From: JAUYMM01 sp049301455
Lineage (GTDB): Bacteria > Patescibacteriota > Microgenomatia > UBA8517
Direction of reading: 5' to 3'
DNA length: 34,543 bases
Assembly: GCA_049301455.1 (NCBI GenBank)
Contig: JBAQKY010000021.1
Span: forward strand, 1-34,543
Shown: one piece after another, positions 8,124 to 16,059 of the stretch
Layout: the number at the start of each line of letters is the position of its first letter
How positions within the stretch are numbered: the first letter of the stretch is position 1
Position numbers and translations under genes: made by a program
Notes under the pieces: model-generated
The model's database searches: none
Told to the model about the DNA's origin: nothing
What the model saw: only the letters and a program-made list of their open reading frames with translations

Positions 8124-8143
8124 TACCATTAGACGATTCCCCA
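8124..8143 (-). pseudogene. tRNA-Gln 5' fragment (tRNA relic)
   Basis: Twenty nucleotides identical to the 5' end of tRNA-Gln (8071-8090): acceptor 5' strand and start of the D arm. The match then stops, and the 33 nt before the intact tRNA-Gln contain no anticodon or T arm. It directly abuts the tRNA-Glu 3' CCA. It looks like a partial duplication or a recombination scar. Confidence 0.75.
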
Positions 8144-8147
8144 CTGG

Positions 8148-8219
8148 TGACCCCACAGAGAGTCGAACTCTGCCTTATGCCGTGAAAGGGCATCGTCCTA
8201 ACCGATAGACGATGGGGCC
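8148..8219 (-). tRNA. tRNA-Glu (anticodon TTC)
   Basis: Acceptor GGCCCCA pairs with TGGGGTC, discriminator A. Anticodon loop CTTTCAC gives TTC, T loop TTCGACT. Unlike the other four tRNAs here, the genomic bases after the discriminator read CCA (8145-8147), perhaps by chance. Confidence 0.94.
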
Positions 8220-8238
8220 AGAAAATTAAGTCAAATTG

Positions 8239-8310
8239 TGAGCCCAGATGGATTCGAACCATCGACTTACTCCTTAAAAGGGAGCCACTCTACCGCTGAG
8301 TTATGGGCCC
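8239..8310 (-). tRNA. tRNA-Lys (anticodon TTT)
   Basis: Acceptor GGGCCCA pairs with TGGGCTC (one G-U), discriminator A. Anticodon loop CTTTTAA gives TTT, T loop TTCGAAT. CCA is not encoded. It is the first gene of the tRNA transcript. Confidence 0.94.
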
Positions 8311-8329
8311 AAAGAACTTTAACCTTCAT

Positions 8330-8358
8330 ATTCTATCAAATTTAAGCTTGTTTACCAA
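8330..8358 (-). promoter_or_regulatory. Promoter of the tRNA Lys-Glu-Gln cluster
   Basis: On the minus strand, TTGGTA (8358-8353), a 17-nt spacer and TAGAAT (8335-8330). Transcription would begin about 10 nt before tRNA-Lys. Confidence 0.6.
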
Positions 8359-8365
8359 TACACAC

Positions 8366-8393
8366 TTGATATTCGTTGTTACTTCGGTATATT
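8366..8393 (+). promoter_or_regulatory. Promoter of the HTH gene; implies a leaderless start
   Basis: TTGATA (8366-8371), 16-nt spacer, TATATT (8388-8393). A start near 8400 would leave almost no 5' leader. That excludes the TTG at 8376 as start codon and favours ATG 8403. It is arranged back to back with the tRNA promoter. Confidence 0.5.
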
Positions 8394-8402
8394 ATGAATG
8401 TA

Positions 8403-9095
8403 ATGTTCACTAAGTTAGAGTTAAAGAATAAAGCTATCAGATTAAGGAAACAAGGCTTATCCTATATTAGTATCTCCAAAATAATTATTGTACCTAAATC
8501 TACTTTATCTGACTGGCTTAAAAATATCTCACTAACCGTTGAGCAGCGAAACAATTTATCTAAAAAAATAAAACAGGGTCAAATACAGGGAGCAAAGGCC
8601 TCACGAGACAAGCGCGTATTAATATCAAACCAAATTAAAAGTTATGCAATAAACGAAATAAGAAAAATGGATAAAAAAGAAATGTTAATGTTGGGTGCAA
8701 TGCTATATTGGGGAGAAGGGTCTAAACAAAGCGATAGAAATATAAGTCAACCTGTTGAGTTTGTTAACTCAAATCCTAAAATGTGCAAATTCTTTATAAA
8801 ATGGATAACTAAAATTATTGGAGTAAGTGCAAATGACCTTGTTTTTAGAGTTTATATTAATGAATCAAAGAAGAATCGATGTAATGAATATATAAATATC
8901 TGGTCAGATATCATAAATATTTCTTCTGAAAGAATTAAAGTTTCTTTTACTAAAGATAGACACTCAAACTTAAAAAGAATTGGTAAAGATGAATACAAAG
9001 GCCAACTTCGAATTGTTGTAAAGAAAAGTACAAATTTAAACAGAAGAATCGCTGGTCTGATTGATGGTATTTGTTTGCAAAGTGGAGTTATGTAA
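8403..9095 (+). CDS. HTH protein with LAGLIDADG-endonuclease-like C-terminal domain
   Basis: About 230 residues. The N-terminus (LELKNKAIRLRKQGLSYISIS...PKSTLSDWLKNI) is a resolvase/transposase-type helix-turn-helix. The C-terminal part holds MLGAMLYWGEGSK, then FVNSNPKMCKFFIKW, and ends in LRIVVKKSTNLNRRIAGLIDGI. I recall this HTH plus WGEGSK architecture as common in Microgenomates and other CPR genomes, and its second half resembles the fold of LAGLIDADG homing endonucleases. Whether it cuts DNA or is a domesticated regulator cannot be told. Start discussed under the promoter; ATG 8394 is the alternative. It lies beside a tRNA cluster bearing a tRNA fragment. Confidence 0.7.
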   Translation: MFTKLELKNKAIRLRKQGLSYISISKIIIVPKSTLSDWLKNISLTVEQRNNLSKKIKQGQIQGAKASRDKRVLISNQIKSYAINEIRKMDKKEMLMLGAMLYWGEGSKQSDRNISQPVEFVNSNPKMCKFFIKWITKIIGVSANDLVFRVYINESKKNRCNEYINIWSDIINISSERIKVSFTKDRHSNLKRIGKDEYKGQLRIVVKKSTNLNRRIAGLIDGICLQSGVM

Positions 9096-9132
9096 GTTTG
9101 CATTTTTAATTAGATGGGTATTTAATTAAATA

Positions 9133-9711
9133 ATGGCAAGTTTAAATACTGAGCCTCCTCTAATAACAGTCACAAATCCGGTTACTTATCTTCGTCTCTG
9201 GTGGCAGAAAGTCATGAATAAAGAAGGTGTTGATTTTAATTTTAGGATTCATCCAATCACAGCATTTTTAATTTCTTTTGGTCTCGGTGCTGGTCTTTTT
9301 GGAGCAGGACGTTATTCTGTTAACATCCCATTTCTAAAATATAATAACGGAGTGATTCCTTTACCATCTCAAACTCCAGAAATTGTCTGGAAAGAAACTG
9401 CCTTTACAGGGAAATTGCAATATAGTGTTACAACACAAAAATATTTTTTGATAACAACATCTAGTGAAGCCATTACCTTAAATGTCCCATCAAATTTAGA
9501 TTTGTTAACTTTGGTCGGAAAAAGAATAATGGCAGTAGGGGAATATAACAAAGAACAAAAGGTGTTGAAGGTGTTTGATGCAAAAGATTTGGAAATTTTA
9601 CCAAAGACTCCAATTCCTATTCCAACAATTGAATCGACACCAAGTCCAACATCCACACCAAATACTAGCGAAACTCCAGCAGCTACTGATATAATGGAAA
9701 TTGAGCAATGA
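9133..9711 (+). CDS. Membrane-anchored protein with Pro/Thr/Ser-rich tail
   Basis: A 192-residue protein with a cytoplasmic N-terminus (about 1-42), one membrane segment (about 43-62, Gly-rich), a small beta-rich extracytoplasmic domain (about 85-158) and a low-complexity Pro/Thr/Ser tail. The domain has OB-fold-like strands, for example FTGKLQYSV and GKRIMAVGEY; this is a weak impression. The stop overlaps the next start (ATGA), so it is translationally coupled to 9708. Function unknown. Confidence 0.7.
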   Translation: MASLNTEPPLITVTNPVTYLRLWWQKVMNKEGVDFNFRIHPITAFLISFGLGAGLFGAGRYSVNIPFLKYNNGVIPLPSQTPEIVWKETAFTGKLQYSVTTQKYFLITTSSEAITLNVPSNLDLLTLVGKRIMAVGEYNKEQKVLKVFDAKDLEILPKTPIPIPTIESTPSPTSTPNTSETPAATDIMEIEQ

Positions 9712-10247
9712 AACAAAAAAAGACAGTAGTTATTTTAATAATCACAGTGTTAGTACTTGTAGTATTTGGGGTAATTTATTTCAACTCTAATAAAGATAAT
9801 AGTTCTGATTCAATAGAAAATAAAAGTGTTTTTACTTCTATCAAAGATGCACTTTCTAAAAATGTAACTTTAGTTTGTGAATTTAAAGATGATTCAGGTG
9901 TTTCAACTAAATCGTATATTAAAAATGGTGCAGTCAGAATAAGTTCTGAAGGTGAAATAATTATGAAAGATAAGAAAATGTATATGTGGGATGTAAAGAC
10001 AAAACAAGGTTTTATCTATACAATCCCTGATGAAGAAGGTGACGATATCGGCGCAACAGCAACTGAAATAAATCAAAGCGAAAGTTATCTTAACATGATT
10101 GAGACATATAAAGATTTATGCAAGGTGGCTTCAGTCGAAGATACTTATTTTGAATTACCAAAAGATGTTAATTTTCAAGACATGAGCAAACTTCTTGAGG
10201 ACTTTAAAAAACAAATGCCTCAGGGTTACGAACTTCCTAATCAATAA
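9708..10247 (+). CDS. Secreted or membrane-anchored protein of unknown function
   Basis: A 179-residue protein with one N-terminal membrane segment (about 6-25) and an extracytoplasmic domain. Short strands such as TLVCEFKDDSG and MYMWDVKTKQGFIYTI resemble LolA/LppX-like lipid-handling folds, but this is only a guess. Two Cys (CEF and DLCKV) may form a disulfide. ATGA overlap upstream and TAATG overlap downstream show a tightly coupled operon 9133-11625. Confidence 0.7.
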   Translation: MKQKKTVVILIITVLVLVVFGVIYFNSNKDNSSDSIENKSVFTSIKDALSKNVTLVCEFKDDSGVSTKSYIKNGAVRISSEGEIIMKDKKMYMWDVKTKQGFIYTIPDEEGDDIGATATEINQSESYLNMIETYKDLCKVASVEDTYFELPKDVNFQDMSKLLEDFKKQMPQGYELPNQ

Positions 10248-10969
10248 TGGATCATATAGTAGATATCAAAGATAAAAAAGTGGCTTATACTGACGTTGGT
10301 AGTGGTCCTGCCATTGTATTTATTCATGGATGGTCTGAATCCAGAATGGCGTTTAAAAATATATTACCTATATTGTCTCGTAGATACCGCTGTATTTCAA
10401 TTGATTTACCTGGCTTCGGAGAATCTGATGCTATAGAGAAAGTAACCCTAAACAAAGTATCAAAAACAGTTGAAATTTTACTTAAAAAGATTGGTATTAA
10501 AAAGTACAATTTGATTGGCCATTCTCTTGGTGGGGCAGTTACTTTGGTATATGCAGATAAACACCAAGATGAAATAAATAGGATAGTTTTAATTTCTCCG
10601 TTTGTTACCTTTAGACAATTTTCTAAGTCTGTTTTTTATATAATTCAAAATTTTGCACCAGTTTTGATTAATAGAATTTTAAATTGGAAAAAGCCTAATC
10701 TATATGCTGTAAACGCATTTAAGATTGCATATTTATTGTCCAATACAGATCTATATAAATATCTCAGAAGTGTTAGAAAAGATATACTTTTGGTCTATGG
10801 CACAAGAGATTCACTTTTAAGTATTCGTCCATTACAGCCACTGTTGGGTATTATGAATAATATACATCTTGCAATATTTGAGGATGTTAGGCATTATATT
10901 TTTACCTACAACTCAGATGAACTTGCAGAAAAAATTGACTTGTTCTTTTCTAAGGATACGGTACAATAA
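10247..10969 (+). CDS. Alpha/beta-hydrolase fold enzyme
   Basis: A 240-residue alpha/beta hydrolase. The HGW oxyanion motif lies at about 27-29, the nucleophile is S93 in GHSLGG, and the probable acid and base are D188 (YGTRDSL) and H216 (DVRHYIF). No signal peptide, so it is cytoplasmic. It could be an esterase, lipase or C-C hydrolase. Start ATG overlaps the previous stop by 1 nt. Confidence 0.92.
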   Translation: MDHIVDIKDKKVAYTDVGSGPAIVFIHGWSESRMAFKNILPILSRRYRCISIDLPGFGESDAIEKVTLNKVSKTVEILLKKIGIKKYNLIGHSLGGAVTLVYADKHQDEINRIVLISPFVTFRQFSKSVFYIIQNFAPVLINRILNWKKPNLYAVNAFKIAYLLSNTDLYKYLRSVRKDILLVYGTRDSLLSIRPLQPLLGIMNNIHLAIFEDVRHYIFTYNSDELAEKIDLFFSKDTVQ

Positions 10970-10977
10970 TTAGACAT

Positions 10978-11625
10978 ATGGAAATAATAACTGGAGTAAT
11001 TAGCTTTGTATTACATATAGACACTCATTTGGGTGAAATTATTGCAAATTATGGTTTAGCATCATATGCAATCTTATTTGCAATAGTATTTGCAGAAACA
11101 GGACTTGTTTTCGTACCATTTTTACCAGGAGATTCGTTGCTCTTTGCAGCCGGTGCGTTTGCAGCTTTAGGATCATTTAATATCTTTGTTATCTTGGGTA
11201 TGCTTTGGATAGCTGCTTTCTTGGGAGACACTGCAAACTACTGGATTGGACACTTTTTTGGCCAAAAAATAATTGACAATCCACATATTCCATTTATTAA
11301 CCAGAAACATATTGATGAGACACAAGAATTTTATAAAAAGCATGGTGGTAAAACCATTTTCTTAGCTCGTTTTGTTCCAATTGTCCGTACTTTTGCACCT
11401 TTTGTTGCAGGAGTTGGTAAGATGGATTATAAAAAGTTTTTGGAATACAACATTACAGGTGGATTTGTTTGGGTTTTTGGATTTACACTTCTAGGATTTT
11501 TCTTTGGTAACATCCCATTTGTAAAAGAAAACTTTTCAATTGTTGTGCTAGCTATAATTGCATTATCTGTGGCACCAATGATATATGAAGTTGTTAAATC
11601 AAAACTCAAAAACAAGCAAAAATAA
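10978..11625 (+). CDS. DedA-family membrane protein
   Basis: A 215-residue integral membrane protein. Family signatures are FAETGLVFVPFLPGDSLLF (re-entrant region, about 38-57), GDTANYWIGHFFG and FLARFVPIVRTFAPFVAG (about 122-140), matching DedA/SNARE-associated (VTT) proteins. Some DedA members flip undecaprenyl phosphate or phospholipids; this could support surface glycan synthesis together with the glycosyltransferase gene that overlaps its 3' end by 41 nt. Confidence 0.94.
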   Translation: MEIITGVISFVLHIDTHLGEIIANYGLASYAILFAIVFAETGLVFVPFLPGDSLLFAAGAFAALGSFNIFVILGMLWIAAFLGDTANYWIGHFFGQKIIDNPHIPFINQKHIDETQEFYKKHGGKTIFLARFVPIVRTFAPFVAGVGKMDYKKFLEYNITGGFVWVFGFTLLGFFFGNIPFVKENFSIVVLAIIALSVAPMIYEVVKSKLKNKQK

Positions 11626-12676
11626 TTTTGTATATTTTTTAATACTATTTTTGTCCTTCTTAACTTTTATTTTTTTAAACAGAGAGAAATTATTTCAGAA
11701 ATTTAATCCTGAGGTTGTTGATAAATACTTAAGATCGCAGGACATACTTGATAAAAAAAATATTATTAAAGATAGAATTTTTGTTTCAGACGAGGAGATA
11801 TATATAGCTTCAGGTTATCTATATACAAATGGAAGTGGCCCAACAGAATATAATTTTCAGCACCCTCCATTTATTAAGTATCTTTTTGGAATTTCTGCTA
11901 GATATCTTAACTTGCCACTTTTACCAAACGTATTTTTTGCAGGACTATTGTTGTTAGAAGTTTATTTGATGGGCAAGTTGGTGTTTAAAAGTGAATTAAT
12001 TGGACTATTAAGTTCACTTTTGTTACTTTTTGATCCTGTTTTTAAAGAAGTAACAATCTATGCACTTTTGGATTTAGGTCAAATGGTTTTTATCTTAGGT
12101 TTTATTCTAACTACGTTTTTCTGGAAAAAACATTGGATTGGACAAGGAGTTTTGTTGGGTTTGGCTATTGCCTCTAAGTTTTACAGTCCTGTCGTTATAT
12201 TTTTGGGAATTATTTATATGTACAAAATACTAACTAAACAATTTGAATTTAAAAAAGAAGTATTAATGCTAGTTGTTGTCTTAATTACTTTTGCTTTAAC
12301 TTACACAATTGCTTTTGTAAAAGGTGACTTTAATTTTTTCTTTTATCAAGCAAAAATAATTAAGTTTATGCTTGATCATAATCAAGCTATTGAGTGGGGT
12401 GGAGTAATTAAAATGTTTTTTGGTGGTTACCTCCTTTGGCCAATTTTGTTTTTTGTAAATATGTATTTGCTATTTAAAACTAAATTTTCTGATCCTGTTT
12501 TTATCTTTTCAATGATTCCAATCATCTATTTTTGCGTATTATGTTTCCAGCTTCCATTTACTCGTTACTTCATCTTAATCCTGCCATTTTTATATTTAAG
12601 CTCCGGAAATTTCTTAGTAAATAAAATAGCTAGGAGTTGTCATGTTGCTGTTGGGAAGATAAATGGAGTACGTTAA
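11585..12676 (+). CDS. GT-C-fold (PMT/ArnT-like) membrane glycosyltransferase candidate
   Basis: A 363-residue polytopic protein with about 8-9 membrane segments. The first extracytoplasmic loop has the acidic pair SDEEIYIASGYLY and, later, QHPPFIKY, like the D(E)...HPPL/F-x-K motif of PMT_2/GT39 and ArnT enzymes that transfer sugars from polyprenyl phosphate. It is shorter than full-length PMTs (500 residues or more), so it may be a reduced version. The ATG at 11585 lies inside dedA in another frame, suggesting coupling; a start further downstream is possible. Confidence 0.72.
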   Translation: MKLLNQNSKTSKNNFVYFLILFLSFLTFIFLNREKLFQKFNPEVVDKYLRSQDILDKKNIIKDRIFVSDEEIYIASGYLYTNGSGPTEYNFQHPPFIKYLFGISARYLNLPLLPNVFFAGLLLLEVYLMGKLVFKSELIGLLSSLLLLFDPVFKEVTIYALLDLGQMVFILGFILTTFFWKKHWIGQGVLLGLAIASKFYSPVVIFLGIIYMYKILTKQFEFKKEVLMLVVVLITFALTYTIAFVKGDFNFFFYQAKIIKFMLDHNQAIEWGGVIKMFFGGYLLWPILFFVNMYLLFKTKFSDPVFIFSMIPIIYFCVLCFQLPFTRYFILILPFLYLSSGNFLVNKIARSCHVAVGKINGVR

Positions 12677-13467
12677 TTTAACTTGTTGTTTTGTCTTTTA
12701 CTGTTTTCAATGAGGGTCTTTTTCAGATTGGCAAGATGTTGTTTGATTTCTCCTATATTATTGAATTGTGGCATTAAATTTAATAAGTTTTGATCCAACT
12801 GGGCTGTTATCTGATCAACAGTATTAGGATTTTGAGCTTCGAGAACCTGACGTACATGTTTTTCGTTTACCATCCATTGTTCCATTAAAATAGTCTGAGT
12901 CTCTTCAATAAAAGTTTGCTGTCCACCAGCAAGTTTTCCTTCGAGTAGCTCTTTGTATAAAGCTTTATGATAACCTGACAAAAACGATCGAGAATTGTCT
13001 GTTTGCACTGCTACTAAAATTGCATTTTCTGCAGCTTGTCTCATATTTTCTCTTCCACCATAAGCAATTTCATTCCCAGCATGAAATGGTGTATTTATGT
13101 GCATTAATTCGTGCACTACAACTTCATACTGAGATACCTCAAGTGCGTACGGGGGTAGAGCATCCATGTTTTTATAAAACCATAGTTCACCAGTTTTAAT
13201 TCTTGCTTGTCCTAAAGTGTGCTCTGTGCCCAAACTGTTTGGTTTATATGAAACTGAGGTGACTCTATCAAGTGGTAGGCCTGTAGCCTCCATTAGTTCT
13301 CGAACAAAAACCGTTCTTTCGGGGGTGAAACCACTAACTTTGACGTCAGGCTTTAGCTCATTAACTCTTGGAATAACAGTATCAATACTAACTCTCCAAT
13401 TTCTGAAATCATACGCAGTTGATCGATCTTGCCCATCGGTTTGTGTAATAGCAAAGTCTTTGTTCAT
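12673..13467 (-). CDS. HExxH-motif protein (putative zinc metallopeptidase)
   Basis: A 264-residue soluble protein. Residues 119-123 are HELMH within YEVVVHELMHINTPFH, the classic zincin helix. A Glu or His further on (GGRENMRQAAENA, about 137-149) could be the third ligand. The preceding GELWFYKNM strand resembles the edge strand of zincins. There is no signal peptide, so it would act in the cytoplasm or be released. No family recognised. It is convergent with, and overlaps by 4 nt, the glycosyltransferase gene. Confidence 0.68.
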   Translation of the reverse strand: MNKDFAITQTDGQDRSTAYDFRNWRVSIDTVIPRVNELKPDVKVSGFTPERTVFVRELMEATGLPLDRVTSVSYKPNSLGTEHTLGQARIKTGELWFYKNMDALPPYALEVSQYEVVVHELMHINTPFHAGNEIAYGGRENMRQAAENAILVAVQTDNSRSFLSGYHKALYKELLEGKLAGGQQTFIEETQTILMEQWMVNEKHVRQVLEAQNPNTVDQITAQLDQNLLNLMPQFNNIGEIKQHLANLKKTLIENSKRQNNKLN

Positions 13468-13516
13468 ATCCTATATTATATTACAAGATTTGTAAGGTTT
13501 CAATATTATTACATAT

Positions 13517-13546
13517 TTGAAATATGATTTAAATATAAAATATAAT
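13517..13546 (+). promoter_or_regulatory. Promoter upstream of the gene at 13567
   Basis: TTGAAA (13517-13522), 18-nt spacer, TATAAT (13541-13546), in a very AT-rich divergent intergenic gap. Confidence 0.5.
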
Positions 13547-13566
13547 GATTTGATACAATACAGAAT

Positions 13567-14010
13567 ATGGAAAAGATTACGGGGTTGGAGTTCGATCTCA
13601 GAAATGTTAGTCATGATCTAAAAGAGACTATCGCTCTGGGAATTAAAACAACAATTAGTCTTGTTGAAACTTTTTCTAGAAATAACAGATTAATACAATC
13701 TCCTCAACTTCTTAAATTAATGAAAGAAAAGCAAAAAGGGTGGACCACTTACCAATGGAGTGGTGATGGTGTATCAAATATTACGGTTGACTCGTTAGAA
13801 AAAGCAATTAAATTACCGCCCAATATGCGTCTTGCTGGTTTTGAATTGTATGGTGAAAAATGGCCAATTAGACCAGACGAAGATCTGTCTAAATTGAAAG
13901 ACGTTAGCTTGTTATATCTATCAGAAGAAGAAGTAAAAAGACTATACGTAGCTTGCGGGGGTGAATTAAACAAATCTAGAAGGTCTTTACAGTCGGGGTT
14001 GACCGGATAG
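13567..14010 (+). CDS. Protein of unknown function
   Basis: A 147-residue soluble protein, about half helical at the N-terminus (1-55), followed by a basic Trp-rich stretch (KGWTTYQWSGDG) and a mixed C-terminal domain. No membrane segment or known motif. The -35 box of the rRNA promoter lies inside its last codons, so its transcription would run into 16S. Confidence 0.6.
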   Translation: MEKITGLEFDLRNVSHDLKETIALGIKTTISLVETFSRNNRLIQSPQLLKLMKEKQKGWTTYQWSGDGVSNITVDSLEKAIKLPPNMRLAGFELYGEKWPIRPDEDLSKLKDVSLLYLSEEEVKRLYVACGGELNKSRRSLQSGLTG

Positions 14011-14026
14011 TTTTATATGTTATAAT
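13999..14026 (+). promoter_or_regulatory. 16S rRNA promoter
   Basis: TTGACC (13999-14004), 16-nt spacer, TATAAT (14021-14026). The predicted start near 14033 gives a leader of about 320 nt before 16S. This is the best promoter match ahead of 16S. Confidence 0.7.
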
Positions 14027-14103
14027 TCTCATACAAGTTTAAAGGTTGACTCGTCTCTCGAGCTTGCTCAGGATTGATAACCTCCAAAAGAACCTTTACT
14101 TTA

Positions 14104-14214
14104 CAAATCAAATAGTTGTTAATAAATAAGTTTTAAATAAGAAAGAGCCCAAAGTTTTATTTTAGTTCGCTCGAGTTCGTGTTTACTGCTTATTTATTGT
14201 TAATTATTGATTTG
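14104..14214 (+). repeat. Long imperfect hairpin in the 16S leader
   Basis: The left arm 14104-14130 (CAAATCAAAT...AATAAATAAG) is nearly complementary to the right arm 14189-14214 (CTTATTTATT...TTGATTTG). About 58 nt lie between, with the GCTCGAG-containing loop. It sits just before boxA, so it may shape leader folding or processing. Confidence 0.6.
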
Positions 14215-14217
14215 AAT

Positions 14218-14229
14218 TGTTCTTTAACA
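14218..14229 (+). promoter_or_regulatory. boxA antitermination element
   Basis: TGTTCTTTAACA differs at one position from the E. coli rRNA boxA core TGCTCTTTAACA, which is bound by NusB/NusE. Its position in the leader upstream of 16S is the expected one. Confidence 0.75.
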
Positions 14230-14293
14230 TAGTTTTATGACAGTACAATTAATCAAGATACTGAAAATTTATCGATATAAATTTTTCAGGTTC

Positions 14294-14307
14294 AAGTTGT
14301 GACTAGG
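14294..14307 (+). other. 16S processing stem, 5' arm (pairs with 15906-15919)
   Basis: AAGTTGTGACTAGG pairs with CCTAGTCGCAACTT at 15906-15919 (13 of 14 Watson-Crick, one G-U). A second pair, CAGTAC (14241-14246) with GTACTG (15933-15938), extends it. Such stems flanking 16S are the usual RNase III substrate. The 3' arm lies before the terminator at 15968, so the 16S transcript is self-contained. Confidence 0.75.
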
Positions 14308-14351
14308 AGTGTGTAGAGATGTTTCTAAAACATTTAAAATTTAGAACCGTC

Positions 14352-15828
<1,477 letters not shown>

Positions 15829-15967
15829 TAAGGAGTTGTAATATACACCCCTTTTTTAAGATGCATAGTTTAAAGGACAAGAAAAAACGGCATTAAAATC
15901 ATGTTCCTAGTCGCAACTTGGATAATTTGATAGTACTGAATTAAAACAAATAGAAAAGTAGAACTAA

Positions 15968-15991
15968 CCTCACAGAAATGTGGGGTTTTTT
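15968..15991 (+). terminator. Intrinsic terminator after 16S
   Basis: Stem CCTCACA (15968-15974), GAAA loop, TGTGGGG (15979-15985), then six Ts. It ends the 16S transcript about 140 nt after the mature 3' end and before the first inserted gene. Confidence 0.78.
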
Positions 15992-16059
15992 AGTGGAAAA
16001 AATGATGTTTAGTATCATTAAATATATTTTAAATGACTTTTGTGATATAAATAATATTA

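Noticed and set aside
9369..9716. Minus-strand open frame opposite the Pro/Thr-tailed protein
   Set aside because: It is a Gly/Val-rich shadow of the Pro/Thr codons, with no start signal or family match.
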